Positions 32,871-41,399 are shown, counted from the stretch's first letter. The stretch: DNA of 42,556 bases from CBDCRK01 sp965220955 (GCA_965220955.1 CBDCRK010000006.1:1-42556); one strand, 5' to 3'. Translations and numbers: made by a program. The notes: generated by a model not told the origin, from the sequence alone.

Positions 32871-34061
32871 CTAGATTTTTTTGAGCGCTTCTGCCAGACG
32901 ACTTACGCCCTCATCAATGTCCTCAGCGCTGATATTCAAGGGCGGCATAAAGCGGATGGCATTGGGCTTGACTGCATTCAGTAGCACCCCAGCCGCGTTA
33001 GCGTGTGTCAACACTTGGCCCGCAATATCGCTGTCGAATTGTAGGACCACTAATAATCCCTTCCCGCGAACCTCAGAAACAAAAGAGAAGCGGGATTTGA
33101 GCTCATTGAGGCGGGCAAACAAATGCTTCTCCATCTGCTTAACCTGGGCTGGGATATTGTTGTCAATCATATACTTGGTTCCGGCGTAGGCCGCAGCGGT
33201 AGTCAGAACGTTGCCTCCAAAGGTGGAGCCATGGTCCCCGGGTACCAGGGCCATACAGGATTCTTTGGATAAAAAAGCTCCGATAGGCACGCCAAAGCCC
33301 AAGCCCTTGGCCAGAGTCATCACATCGGGTTCAACGCCGTACTCTTGATAGCCGAATAGGCTGCCTAACCGGCCCATACCCGTTTGCACCTCATCCAGGA
33401 TAAGAAGCAAGCCCTGTTGGTCACACCACTCCCGTACCTGCTTCAAGTAATCGTCCGCTGGGATGTTGACTCCACCCTCTCCCTGGACTGGCTCAAGCAT
33501 CACTGCAGCAGTCTTATCGGTAGTGGCGTTTTTGATGGCTTCCGCATTATTGTATTCCACATGGATAAACCCAGGCTGGAGAGGGGTAAACGGCTCCTGG
33601 TAGTGAGGCTGGCCGGTAGCAGCCACGGTAACCATAGTGCGTCCATGGAAAGAGTTATAGGCGGTAATCACTTCATAGGCGCCGTTCCGTTGCTTTTTAC
33701 CATATCTGCGGGCCAACTTGAGCGCCCCTTCGTTAGCCTCCGCCCCGCTATTGCCAAAGAATACTCGGTCCAGACAGCTATTTTCTATAAGCAGTTTGGC
33801 CAGTAACAACTGGGGAACCGTGTAAAATTGGTTGGAGGTCTGGACCAGGGTAGCGGCTTGCTCGGTAATGGCCTGGGTAATAATGGGGTGGCAATGCCCC
33901 AAAGTGTTCACCGCCCAACCACCGACCATGTCCACATATTCTTTATCATCAGCGTCCCAGACCCGGCTTCCTTGCCCGCGAACAATAACCACGGGTTGTC
34001 GCCGCACTGTTTGGGCATAATACTCGTTCTCAATGCCAATCCATTCACTGCTTTTGCTCAT
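32871..34061 (-). CDS. argD: Class III PLP aminotransferase, acetylornithine/succinyldiaminopimelate type
   Basis: A 396-residue fold-type I aminotransferase matching ArgD/DapC/LysJ. 'GNSGAEANEGALKLARRYG' is at about 103-121, 'SFHGRTMVTVAATGQ' at 137-151, 'LDEVQTGMGRLG' at 222-233 and the PLP lysine K252 in TLAKGLGFGVPIGA. Cytoplasmic; converts N-acetylornithine and 2-oxoglutarate to the semialdehyde and glutamate in arginine synthesis, and possibly the lysine analogue. ATG with GGGAGG 9 nt upstream. It stands alone, without other arg genes, so gamma-aminobutyrate-like substrates cannot be excluded. Confidence 0.85.
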   Translation of the reverse strand: MSKSSEWIGIENEYYAQTVRRQPVVIVRGQGSRVWDADDKEYVDMVGGWAVNTLGHCHPIITQAITEQAATLVQTSNQFYTVPQLLLAKLLIENSCLDRVFFGNSGAEANEGALKLARRYGKKQRNGAYEVITAYNSFHGRTMVTVAATGQPHYQEPFTPLQPGFIHVEYNNAEAIKNATTDKTAAVMLEPVQGEGGVNIPADDYLKQVREWCDQQGLLLILDEVQTGMGRLGSLFGYQEYGVEPDVMTLAKGLGFGVPIGAFLSKESCMALVPGDHGSTFGGNVLTTAAAYAGTKYMIDNNIPAQVKQMEKHLFARLNELKSRFSFVSEVRGKGLLVVLQFDSDIAGQVLTHANAAGVLLNAVKPNAIRFMPPLNISAEDIDEGVSRLAEALKKI

Positions 34062-34105
34062 GGTGTGTTACCTCCCAAACTCTTGCTTAGCTGTTGACAC
34101 CCTGG

Positions 34106-34133
34106 ACCTTAGCATCTTCTTTGCTTCTGTCAA
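34106..34133 (-). promoter_or_regulatory. Possible argD promoter
   Basis: On the minus strand TTGACA (34128-34133) is followed after 16 nt by TAAGGT (34106-34111), about 40 nt upstream of the start. The -35 is perfect, the -10 poor. The rest of 34062-34311 shows nothing recognisable. Confidence 0.3.
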
Positions 34134-34311
34134 CTTGACTGTACCCTGCGTTTGCCCAGTCAGAGACTGCCTGGAGCGCTCTTGCTACTTCTCCTGTAAT
34201 GGTAGAGGAAACAAGGGAAGGTTGATTGTCTCTTTTCAGGCATGTTAGGACTTTCTTGGTAGGCTTGTTAAGCTGTAGATTGAAGAGATATTAGGAAGGA
34301 GAGGTGGTATT

Positions 34312-34398
34312 GTGAAACAGACCTGGCGCTACCCAGTGGAATCCATGGGCGGCGAGCTTCGACAAAGTACTGAGGTTAGCATAGAATGGAACAATTAG
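34312..34398 (+). CDS. 28-codon leader-type ORF overlapping the threonine-dehydratase-like gene
   Basis: AAGGAGAGGTGG is followed by a GTG and 28 codons (MKQTWRYPVESMGGELRQST...) ending in TAG at 34396-34398, 10 bp inside the next gene, whose own ATG (34386) has almost no ribosome site. The strong site probably feeds ribosomes to the downstream start by coupling. The peptide has no recognised family and could also be the N-terminal stub of a lost gene. Confidence 0.45.
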   Translation: MKQTWRYPVESMGGELRQSTEVSIEWNN

Positions 34399-35372
34399 TC
34401 GGACTTGAAGAGATCGGTAAAGCGCGTGAGGCTCTACCGCCCGTTATCCGGCGGACGCCTATTCTTCCTCTTTCTCGTGATTCAGCAGAAGTAGGACAAG
34501 AGAGGCTTTTACTGAAGGCCGAGAACCTGCAAGTGACGGGTGCCTATAAGCCGCGCGCCGCTTTTACTGTTATCAATTCCTATACTCCTGAGGAACGGGC
34601 AAAAGGTGTGGTGCTTAGTTCGTCTGGCAACTTTGCCCAGGGCTTCGCCTACGCCGGCGCCTGCCTTGGGGTTCCCATTGTAGTCGTGATGATGGACCGT
34701 ACTAGCCCCTATAAGGTTGAAGCTACAAAGGGTTATGGCGCAGATGTAGTTTTCTGTGGGAACAATCCCCTGGCGCGTCAGCCCAAAGTAGATGAGATAG
34801 CCCAAGGGCGGGGTATGATAGCCATTGATACCTGGGAGAATGATCAAGTGATTGCCGGTCACGCCAGCATTGGTCTGGAAATCCTCGAAGATTGTCCTGA
34901 TGTGGAGGCTATTCTGGTGCCGGTCAGCAGTGGGGGGCTAGCTGCCGGAGTGGCAACAGCGGTTAAGTTGTCACGGCCGGACGTTAAGGTCATCGGGGTC
35001 CAGCCGGAAAAAGCTAATGCCGCCTATGTGTCTCGGCAAAAGGGAGAGCCTACAACTATTGACTATTGGGATAGTCTGGCCGACGGGCTCTCGGCCGTCT
35101 GCCCGGGAACTATTCCCTTCCAACATCTGCAAAAGTATCTGGACGAGATTGTTCTGATCTCCGAAGAGGATATTGCTGCCGCATTTCGGACTCTCCTCTT
35201 TCGAGCAAAGTTAATGGGCGAACCCGCAGGCGTAGTAGCACCCGCCGCCTATCTTGCCGGGAAAGTGGATGCTGAACGAAAGACGATGGCGTTGGTAAGC
35301 GGGGGAAACGTAACTGAGTCGGTTGTGCAAAAAATGCTGCAAATGTCAGCAGCTATAGTTGGGTTAGGCTAG
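34386..35372 (+). CDS. Threonine-dehydratase-like PLP enzyme (fold type II)
   Basis: 328 residues of the tryptophan-synthase-beta PLP family. 'LLKAENLQVTGAYKPRAAFT' contains the PLP lysine K55 (consensus S/T-x-K-x-R-G). 'VVLSSSGNFAQGFAYAGACL' is the substrate loop and 'VPVSSGGLAAGVATAVK' the glycine-rich phosphate loop. No C-terminal ACT domain, so it resembles catabolic threonine ammonia-lyase, serine racemase or 3-hydroxyaspartate dehydratase. The G normally after PR is A here (KPRAA), a minor departure. Its own ribosome site is poor; translation is likely coupled to the small ORF that overlaps it. Confidence 0.82.
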   Translation: MEQLVGLEEIGKAREALPPVIRRTPILPLSRDSAEVGQERLLLKAENLQVTGAYKPRAAFTVINSYTPEERAKGVVLSSSGNFAQGFAYAGACLGVPIVVVMMDRTSPYKVEATKGYGADVVFCGNNPLARQPKVDEIAQGRGMIAIDTWENDQVIAGHASIGLEILEDCPDVEAILVPVSSGGLAAGVATAVKLSRPDVKVIGVQPEKANAAYVSRQKGEPTTIDYWDSLADGLSAVCPGTIPFQHLQKYLDEIVLISEEDIAAAFRTLLFRAKLMGEPAGVVAPAAYLAGKVDAERKTMALVSGGNVTESVVQKMLQMSAAIVGLG

Positions 35373-35433
35373 AAGGAGGAAGCCGTATGCCTCTGTCCCT
35401 GCAAACTTTGATAAAACCTATTGCTATTCGTGC

Positions 35434-35691
35434 TCTGCTAACCATAATGCGGAAATGTTCATTAACCCGGAACAGCTGGATGTCACTCGCAACGTAGCCA
35501 GCAGCATTTCCCTCGGCCGTGGCATCCATTACTGCTTGGGGGCGCCACTAGCGCGGGTCGAGGGGCGAATTGCCTTCGAGGTGATGCTGGAGCGCTTTTC
35601 AGATATCCGTCTGGCAACGGACCGCCCGCCGTTCAAAGACAACGTGGTGCTACGGGGCCTCAAGGCCCTGCCAGTCAGTGCCAGGAATTAA
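35434..35691 (+). pseudogene. Cytochrome P450 C-terminal fragment
   Basis: About 85 residues: 'SANHNAEMFINPEQLDVTRN' then the heme-binding loop SLGRGIHYCLGAPLARVEGR with the proximal Cys, and the C-terminal beta-bulge region. The first ~310 residues, including the I-helix and ExxR, are missing. Just upstream an AAGGAGG plus ATG (35387) opens a different frame (MPLSLQTLIKPIAIRALL...) that runs out after 36 codons, so a start region was joined out of frame to the P450 tail. Confidence 0.8.
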
Positions 35692-35845
35692 TGTAAAGAC
35701 TGCGCCTCATTCCTCTCCTGAGAGGGCTGGAATCTATCAGAATTTTCACCGAACTGGAATGAATACGTAAGACGGCAAAGATCGGCCGTTGCGGTATGAT
35801 TCCATGTTGCTGATCGGCTTAGTACCAGGGTTGAGAGGAAAAGAT

Positions 35846-36841
35846 ATGAGTTTGGCTCTTTGTGTTGTGGGCTGTGGCGGGTTTGCCAAGAACTTTGCTG
35901 ATGAGGTTCGAGCTTCCGGCCCGGGGAACAGCGCTGGTGGTGTAGATCTCTTCTTTGCCAGCCGGGACAGGGAGAAGGCACGGGATTATTGTCAGATGTT
36001 CAAGGGCGTGGATTTTTTTGCTAGTTACCAAGAGGCTGCTGCCGATCCTCGTGTGCAAGCCCTTTATTTGTGTACGCCGCATCATCTGCATCTAGAACAC
36101 ACGCTTCTGGCAGCGCAATACCGCAAGCATGTCCTGGTGGAGAAACCCATTGCTTGTACTCAGGAGGAAGCGAATCGCATGATTGTGGCAGCTAGGAGCG
36201 CGGGGATTAAGCTCATGGTGGCTGAGAACTACCGCTATATGGCTGTGGTCCAACAGGCAAGACAACTCATTGCCCAGGGGATTATAGGCAGCTTGCGTCT
36301 TATTCAGATTCAGGATGCGACTAACTTTATTCCTGGGGGTTGGCGCAACATTCTCGAGATGATGGGTGGGGGGATCTTTATGGACCGTGGCATTCATTCG
36401 GTAGACCTACTCATCAATCTCGGGGGTATGCCTGAAGAGGTATATGCAGCCAGGCTGCCCCAAGCTCTGACAAGCCTGGAAGGAGAAGACGGCATGATCA
36501 TGATGGCGCGGTTATCAGGGGGAGCCGTTGGTCTTATTAACCATTCCTGGCGGCTTTCCCAGCAGCCTGCGAACCTATGGGTGACTATTTCCGGTGCTCG
36601 GGGTAGCTTATACTTTGAGCCCAACAGCCCTCTATTGACCGTGGAGACACAAGAGCGTAGGACCCTCTCTAGCTTTCCCGACGACAAAAGGGGACTGGTG
36701 AGTATGATAGGGGAGTTCAAGAAAAGTATAGAGGAAGACCGGCCTCCCCTGACATCAGGAGAGGAGGGTTTGCGAGCCCTCCAAGTCGTCCTCAAGGCTT
36801 ATGAGTCGGCAGAAAAACATGCTCATGTTGTTCTCCAATAA
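35846..36841 (+). CDS. Gfo/Idh/MocA-family NAD(P)-dependent oxidoreductase
   Basis: 331 residues. N-terminal Rossmann fold with 'ALCVVGCGGFAKNFADEV' and the E99-K100-P101 motif (HVLVEKPIACT) that binds nicotinamide and substrate. The C-terminal alpha/beta domain has 'GGGIFMDRGIHSVDLLINLG', with the conserved Asp and His of the family. It oxidises or reduces a sugar-like or cyclitol alcohol; the specific substrate is unknown. The ATG at 35846 has GAGAGG 7 nt upstream; an in-frame ATG at 35789 has none. It lies after the P450 fragment and convergent to der. Confidence 0.87.
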   Translation: MSLALCVVGCGGFAKNFADEVRASGPGNSAGGVDLFFASRDREKARDYCQMFKGVDFFASYQEAAADPRVQALYLCTPHHLHLEHTLLAAQYRKHVLVEKPIACTQEEANRMIVAARSAGIKLMVAENYRYMAVVQQARQLIAQGIIGSLRLIQIQDATNFIPGGWRNILEMMGGGIFMDRGIHSVDLLINLGGMPEEVYAARLPQALTSLEGEDGMIMMARLSGGAVGLINHSWRLSQQPANLWVTISGARGSLYFEPNSPLLTVETQERRTLSSFPDDKRGLVSMIGEFKKSIEEDRPPLTSGEEGLRALQVVLKAYESAEKHAHVVLQ

Positions 36842-36914
36842 GTCAGTGGGCTGCTAGATCCGTCTACCATCGTCTGGCGGGGGATGGTTTCCTTGTCTCC
36901 GTTGGGAGGATAGG

Positions 36915-38291
36915 TCACCGTCGGGCCCTGAATCTCAGCCGGATTGGGGTCCCCACTAACTCGAATACCTCACGGATCTGGTTCTCCAGATACTTCTGAT
37001 ATGCCGGATGGACATTGTCCGGGGCACTAGTGAAGATGACAACGAGAGGGGGTCTAGTAGACACCTGGGTGGCGTAAAAGAATTTCGGCTGCCTGCGTTG
37101 GTAGATAGGAGGCTGGTGGCGGCGCACTGCCTCTTGGAGCAGGCGGTTAAGTTGGGGAGTAGGAAGCTGGGCTGCATGCAGTCGGGCTGTCTTCTCTACC
37201 ACGGATAAGACAGTGTTGACCCGTTGGCCGCTAAGCGCCGAAACGAATACCGCGGGCAGTGGAGCCGTTACCGGTAGTCTCTCCTTTAGCTCCGACAGAT
37301 AGCGACTTGGGTTTTTTTTCTCTGCCGACACTGTATCCCACTTGTTGACGACCAGTACAAGCCCGCGTCCCCGTTCCCAGGCAAAACGAGCAATGCGAGC
37401 CTCCTGATCCATCATTCCTTCTGCTCCGTCAATAAGCAGGAGACCTATATCGGCCCGCTCCAGGGCCTTGAGGGCAACAAAAACACTCGACTGTTCGAGG
37501 CGTTCGTGGATACGACTACGGCGACGAATACCAGCAGTATCAACGAGTAAAAAAGGTTTGCCTTGCCACATTAGTGGCGTATCCAGTGCATCGCGGGTAG
37601 TTCCGGGAGTGGCATCAACAACCGAGCGCTCAAAGCCAACAAGACGGTTCAGCAGAGATGATTTTCCCACATTGGGCCGACCAACAATGGCCACTCTGAG
37701 AACTCTCTCTGTTTCCTCGGTTATTTCCTCCTCTTCCTCCTGTGGTAGGCAGGCAACCACTTCGTCCATTAAATCTCCGACCCCGCGGCCGTGGGTAGCG
37801 GAAATGGGGAAGAGCTGCTCGATTCCCAGGGAGAAGAAGTCGGCAATAAGACCCTCGTGTTTCTCCCCATCGATCTTGTTCACTGCGAAGAAGGCGGGTT
37901 TCACTGCCCGTCGTAGGAGGTCTACCGCCTCGGCATCGGCCGGATTGATTCCCTCCCTGCCGTCAAAGAGAAAGATGATCACATCGGCTTCAGCAATGGC
38001 CAGCCGGGACTGTTCCTGTACTCGCCCCAGAATTCCCTTCTCTTCCTTGGTGTCAAGGCCACCGGTATCCACAAGTACAAAGGGCTGGTCCTCCCATTTT
38101 CCCTGACCGAAGTTGCGGTCACGGGTAACCCCGGGCCTGTTGTCCACAATGGCCTTACGCTGTCTGAGGAGACGGTTAAACAATGTGGACTTTCCCGCGT
38201 TGGGTCGCCCCACAATAGCAATAATTGGGGCAATACCCGGAAGCCGGTCAGTCTTAAAAGAAGGAGAAGGCCTAAGAACCATACTTTCCAT
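36915..38291 (-). CDS. der: Ribosome-assembly GTPase Der (EngA)
   Basis: A 458-residue double-Era GTPase acting in 50S subunit maturation. First G domain: P-loop GRPNAGKSTLFN, switch-II DTGG, NKID. Second: GRPNVGKSSLLN, DTAGIRRR, NKWD. The C-terminal KH-like domain includes 'QPPIYQRRQPKFFYATQVST'. All motifs are intact. ATG with AAAGGAAC upstream. About 22 residues precede the first P-loop strand, longer than the usual few, and the next ATG (codon 4) would shorten this only slightly. It is the only clear housekeeping gene in the window and a useful phylogenetic marker. Confidence 0.95.
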   Translation of the reverse strand: MESMVLRPSPSFKTDRLPGIAPIIAIVGRPNAGKSTLFNRLLRQRKAIVDNRPGVTRDRNFGQGKWEDQPFVLVDTGGLDTKEEKGILGRVQEQSRLAIAEADVIIFLFDGREGINPADAEAVDLLRRAVKPAFFAVNKIDGEKHEGLIADFFSLGIEQLFPISATHGRGVGDLMDEVVACLPQEEEEEITEETERVLRVAIVGRPNVGKSSLLNRLVGFERSVVDATPGTTRDALDTPLMWQGKPFLLVDTAGIRRRSRIHERLEQSSVFVALKALERADIGLLLIDGAEGMMDQEARIARFAWERGRGLVLVVNKWDTVSAEKKNPSRYLSELKERLPVTAPLPAVFVSALSGQRVNTVLSVVEKTARLHAAQLPTPQLNRLLQEAVRRHQPPIYQRRQPKFFYATQVSTRPPLVVIFTSAPDNVHPAYQKYLENQIREVFELVGTPIRLRFRARR

Positions 38292-38476
38292 GCTTATGTT
38301 CCTTTTGCTTGCTCTGTTCGCCTTTATTGACCTAATCTATCATCAGTCTTGCTGCTAGGGCAGGGGTAGGGACGGAAAAAAGGGGCTTGCTTGACGACTA
38401 GTAATAAAAACCGGAAAATAGTCCAGTTTTGTTATCTCACAATGCCTTTGGGCTTTTTAACTGAGGAGGAACTTCC

Positions 38477-39382
38477 ATGGAATTTGGCATTTGTGTTCCC
38501 CACTATGGTAAGCCGATCAATGTTTCACAAATCCTTGGCGTGGTGCGTCGCGCAGAGGAGCTGGGCTTTGATTCTGTCTGGGTTACCGATCATATTCTGG
38601 TCCCCCAGACTCTCGATATCATTTATCGGGACAATATGCTTGAGCCGCTGGCCCTGCTGAGCCACATTGCAGCAGTAGTCTCTCGGGTACAACTCGGTAC
38701 CAGCGTGATTATTCTGCCTTATCGAAACCCCATTGTGGTAGCCAAGATGCTGGCAACTGTGGACCAGCTCTCTGGAGGACGCCTCATTGTTGGGGTTGGG
38801 GGCGGCTGGATGGAGCAGGAATTTGCCGCTCTGGGAGTGTCGTTTGCCGAACGGGGACTCTTCAGTGACGAGAGTCTCCGTCTGTTTCGCGAACTCTGGA
38901 CCCGCGAGCGTGTGAGTGTTCAGGGCCAGTACTTCTCGTTTGAGGATATGCAGGTGTCTCCTCCGCCGGTCCAGCAGCCTTGTCCTTCCATCTGGATTGG
39001 AGGAATGAGTGCCCGGGCTAGGCGGCGGGTTGCGGAGTTTGGGGACGGGTGGCATGCTACGGCCCTACCGGCGCAGGAGCTGAGCCAGGCTTACAGTCAT
39101 TTACAAAAACTCTGGCAACAGAAAGGACGGGCAGGAGAACCCCTGCTCTCTATGCGGGCACGCCTTTTCATCGAAGGGGTCTCAGAGGATGTTCTCAGTT
39201 ATCCTCCTCGTCCGGGCTGGGATGTGTTGCAGGGCAGCTCCCAGGCGATAGTAGAGCGAATTGGTGAGTATCAGAAGGTTGGGGTACGTCACCTGGTGTT
39301 TGAACTCTCCACCCAGTCTTTTGACAGTAGCCTGCGAACTATGGAAACCTTTGTCAACAACATCAAACCTCAGCTAGTATGA
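38477..39382 (+). CDS. Luciferase-like (LLM class) F420/FMN-dependent oxidoreductase
   Basis: 301 residues. 'MEFGICVPHYGKPINVSQIL', 'LGFDSVWVTDHILVPQ', 'VQLGTSVIILPYRNPIVVAK' and 'SGGRLIVGVGGGWMEQEFAA' are typical of the F420-dependent LLM subgroup (TIGR03619-like). ATG with GAGGAGG 8 nt upstream. The stop overlaps the next gene's start as ATGA, so it is co-expressed with a molybdopterin-nucleotidyltransferase-like protein. Since that partner class can also include F420-related guanylyltransferases, an F420 link is possible but not shown. Confidence 0.87.
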   Translation: MEFGICVPHYGKPINVSQILGVVRRAEELGFDSVWVTDHILVPQTLDIIYRDNMLEPLALLSHIAAVVSRVQLGTSVIILPYRNPIVVAKMLATVDQLSGGRLIVGVGGGWMEQEFAALGVSFAERGLFSDESLRLFRELWTRERVSVQGQYFSFEDMQVSPPPVQQPCPSIWIGGMSARARRRVAEFGDGWHATALPAQELSQAYSHLQKLWQQKGRAGEPLLSMRARLFIEGVSEDVLSYPPRPGWDVLQGSSQAIVERIGEYQKVGVRHLVFELSTQSFDSSLRTMETFVNNIKPQLV

Positions 39383-39969
39383 TCTCCTCTATTGTACTTG
39401 CGGCTGGGGAGTCCCGTCGTATGGGCTCTCCAAAGGCATTGCTTCATTGTGAGGGTCAGACCTTTATTGCCCGCATATGTGGCTCGCTTCTGTCGGCTGG
39501 GGTAGAAGATGTGGTTATGGTGCTAGGTGCCCGGGCAGAGAAGATCCGTCAGGCTATTCCCGCGCACCCAGCCCTGCGTTCGGTTGTGAATCCAAATTAT
39601 GTGCAGGGGCAGCTCTCTTCCCTTGTCATTGGCCTCTCCGCTCTATCACCGCAGAGTGAAGCAACCATTGTGACTCTGGTTGATCATCCGTTGATAAAGG
39701 CGGAAACCTTTGCTGCCTTGCTTGGATCTTTCCGTGAGCACCCATGTCCTATTATTGTGGCTCGTTATCAGGACAAACGCGGTCACCCAGTGTTGTTTGC
39801 CTGTGAGGTCTATTCTGAGCTACTTGCCGCGCCACTAGATCAAGGAGCAAAAGTGGTAGTGCGTAAGAACCCGGCCCGAGTGCGAGAGGTTCAGCTTGAA
39901 GATCCTGGCATTCTGGCTGATATTGATACACCGGAAGACTACACACGATTTGTAGGCCGTGCGCGGTAG
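39379..39969 (+). CDS. MobA/MocA-like nucleotidyltransferase
   Basis: 196 residues of the NTP-transferase fold. The signature LAAGESRRMGSPKALL starts at residue 7 and 'VTLVDHPLI' gives the metal-binding Asp. The family transfers CMP or GMP to molybdopterin (MocA makes MCD for xanthine-dehydrogenase-type enzymes), and some relatives act on other phosphates. ATGA overlap with the LLM gene. MocA would supply molybdenum hydroxylases of the CoxSL type, remnants of which lie at 19.7-20.1 kb, although none is intact in this window. Confidence 0.85.
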   Translation: MISSIVLAAGESRRMGSPKALLHCEGQTFIARICGSLLSAGVEDVVMVLGARAEKIRQAIPAHPALRSVVNPNYVQGQLSSLVIGLSALSPQSEATIVTLVDHPLIKAETFAALLGSFREHPCPIIVARYQDKRGHPVLFACEVYSELLAAPLDQGAKVVVRKNPARVREVQLEDPGILADIDTPEDYTRFVGRAR

Positions 39970-40022
39970 TCTTAGTCTGTATCTTCCTATTACTAAGACC
40001 TGAATACTGCTAAGCCAGGTCA

Positions 40023-40041
40023 ATCGCTGCCCTCCAGCGAT
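40023..40041 (+). terminator. Hairpin ATCGCTG-ccctc-CAGCGAT after the nucleotidyltransferase gene
   Basis: A perfect 7-bp stem with a 5-nt loop 54 bp past the stop, followed by GTCAATCCTTT, which has only a weak T-run. Possible intrinsic terminator of the LLM operon. Confidence 0.4.
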
Positions 40042-40080
40042 GTCAATCCTTTGCCCCTTGGCCTTTCTTCCCCACGCTAA

Positions 40081-40109
40081 TTGCTCTGCTGTTGCCTTCA
40101 CCTTATGCT
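40081..40109 (+). promoter_or_regulatory. Possible promoter of the AbrB-PIN operon
   Basis: TTGCTC (40081-40086), a 17-nt spacer and TATGCT (40104-40109), then a leader with a direct repeat AGATAACAAGATAACAAG that could be an antitoxin-binding site for autoregulation (inference). Confidence 0.35.
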
Positions 40110-40157
40110 AAGATAACAAGATAACAAGATTCTTATATCATTGCTATGGAGGTAATG

Positions 40158-40433
40158 ATGGCGCGGATTGTCAAGCGACAGGGGCCATTGGTCGTGGCCC
40201 TACGGACAGAAGGAGCTGTGATCATTCCCAAGGTCCTGCGAGAACAGGTCGGTCTTCAGGCGGGTGATCTTTTGGAAATCGAGACACGAGACGGAAACCT
40301 GATTCTTCATCCCCGTCCGATGGGGCGGTTGGTGCTCCGGGGGGTTCCGGCGGCTTCTCTGGATAAGCTTACCGGATTGGTTCGTCTGGGTGGTGATGCG
40401 GTGAAGGATAAGAAACGACTCTATGAGCGTTAG
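40158..40433 (+). CDS. AbrB/SpoVT-like antitoxin (VapB type)
   Basis: About 91 residues. The N-terminal swapped-hairpin domain 'RTEGAVIIPKVLREQVGLQA' then GDLLEIETRDGNLILHP is the AbrB/MazE-like DNA-binding fold. A C-terminal tail ('LVRLGGDAVKDKKRLYER') would bind the toxin. The ATG at 40158 is 4 nt after GGAGGT; other ATGs at 40146 and 40155 are too close to or before that site. It overlaps the PIN gene by 11 bp, so this is a standard VapBC pair, self-repressed by the complex in known systems. Confidence 0.85.
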   Translation: MARIVKRQGPLVVALRTEGAVIIPKVLREQVGLQAGDLLEIETRDGNLILHPRPMGRLVLRGVPAASLDKLTGLVRLGGDAVKDKKRLYER

Positions 40434-40875
40434 GGTTCTTGTAGATACGAGCTTCTTGGTTGCGCAGCTGGATGAGCGGGATGTGCATCACCAGACCGCC
40501 AGGGCTCTTCACGAACTATTCCGGAGACGAGAAGTTGCCTATATCTATCTGGACTGTGTGGTGAACGAAGCAGTGACGGTGCTGGCCCGGCGGGCACTGG
40601 AGCGGAAAGTCGATCCCAAGCCGATCATTCGGCGGCTACGTAGAGAGATCCCCACAGAGATGCTGGATTGGACAGGCCCTGAATTGCCCCGGTTGTGGGA
40701 GCGGTCTCTGGACACTTTGGAGATGTATAAAGGCAGGTTATCGTTTCATGACTGTCTCCTTGTCCTAGTCTCTCAGGAAGGCGGTATTGAGTGGATAGCC
40801 AGCTTTGACCGGAGCTTTGATCAGGTCAAAGCTCTCAAACGGGTTGGGACAACCGCTGCTTTCACTGTAAAATAA
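40423..40875 (+). CDS. PIN-domain ribonuclease toxin (VapC type)
   Basis: A 150-residue PIN-domain nuclease. Acidic metal ligands are D8 (VDTSFLV), E49 (VVNEAVTV), D110 (FHDCLL) and D129 (ASFDRSFD), all present, so it should be active. VapC toxins cleave tRNA or rRNA loops. ATG within the 3' end of the antitoxin gene (11-bp overlap). The pair looks intact, unlike the nearby DUF433/DUF5615 unit. Confidence 0.88.
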   Translation: MSVRVLVDTSFLVAQLDERDVHHQTARALHELFRRREVAYIYLDCVVNEAVTVLARRALERKVDPKPIIRRLRREIPTEMLDWTGPELPRLWERSLDTLEMYKGRLSFHDCLLVLVSQEGGIEWIASFDRSFDQVKALKRVGTTAAFTVK

Positions 40876-40936
40876 TGATTCCTCATGAGTACCGACAAGC
40901 CTATAATTTTCTAAAATCCGTTACAGTGTTCGCTCT

Positions 40937-40957
40937 ACTGACGGTATAACGGTCAGT
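40937..40957. promoter_or_regulatory. 21-bp near-perfect inverted repeat
   Basis: ACTGACGGTATAACGGTCAG plus T: arms pair at 8 of 9 positions around a 3-nt centre. It could be an operator or a small terminator after the PIN gene. No regulator can be named. Confidence 0.35.
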
Positions 40958-40974
40958 CTTGGCGGCGTTCTCCG

Positions 40975-41145
40975 CATGCGACTCTAAGGGTGACCGACCT
41001 GGAAGGCACAAAAGGGTTTTATGAGGGACTGTTGGGACTGCAACAAATTGAGCGCCCCAATGTCCCGGTCCTAGGCGTGTGGTATGGCTGCGGCCAGCAA
41101 CAGCTGCATATTGTTGTGGTTGACGAGCCGGTGTGGCCAGTCAGT
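40975..41145 (+). pseudogene. VOC/glyoxalase-family fragment
   Basis: 'ATLRVTDLEGTKGFYEGLLG' then 'LQQIERPNVPVLGVWYGCGQ' and 'QQLHIVVVDEPV' is the first beta-alpha-beta-beta-beta module of a VOC (glyoxalase I/dioxygenase fold) protein. The start codon region and the second half with the later metal ligand are missing. It runs straight into the reverse-strand DUF5615 remnant, so the two damaged genes share a breakpoint near 41150. Confidence 0.7.
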
Positions 41146-41157
41146 TGCAACGACGTG

Positions 41158-41399
41158 TTATGCACGCCTACCACCGATGATCAGGAAGGTACCCTCCTCG
41201 TTAGCATTAAAATTCAACAAGTCTGTGTGATGACGCCGCAAGGCTTGTTCGATGTCCGCTAGCACGAGCATATTCCCCAGATCGTACGGTCGTCCGCTTC
41301 GTGCAGGTTGACGTTTCGGACATGCTCCGAATCTGGAAACAGGCCCGCGAGGAGCCCGACAAGTTTGTATGAAAGATTATAGTCAAAGAGTAGCTTCAT
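41158..41399 (-). pseudogene. DUF5615 PIN-like toxin, frameshifted with internal deletion
   Basis: The ATG at 41397-41399 overlaps the DUF433 stop (ATGA). It begins MKLLFDYNLSYKLVGLLAG, 'EHVRNVNLHEADDRTIWG' and then stops after ICSC. Dropping one G restores WEYARA, the expected continuation. Further on another frame gives 'LADIEQALRRHHTDLLNFN' and ANEEGTFLI, the C-terminal end. The middle, with SKDxDF nuclease residues, is absent. A broken toxin next to an intact DUF433 protein. Confidence 0.75.

Noticed and set aside
40146..40157. ATG at 40146 as the antitoxin start
   Set aside because: The GGAGGT ribosome site lies downstream of it, so the ATG at 40158 is preferred.
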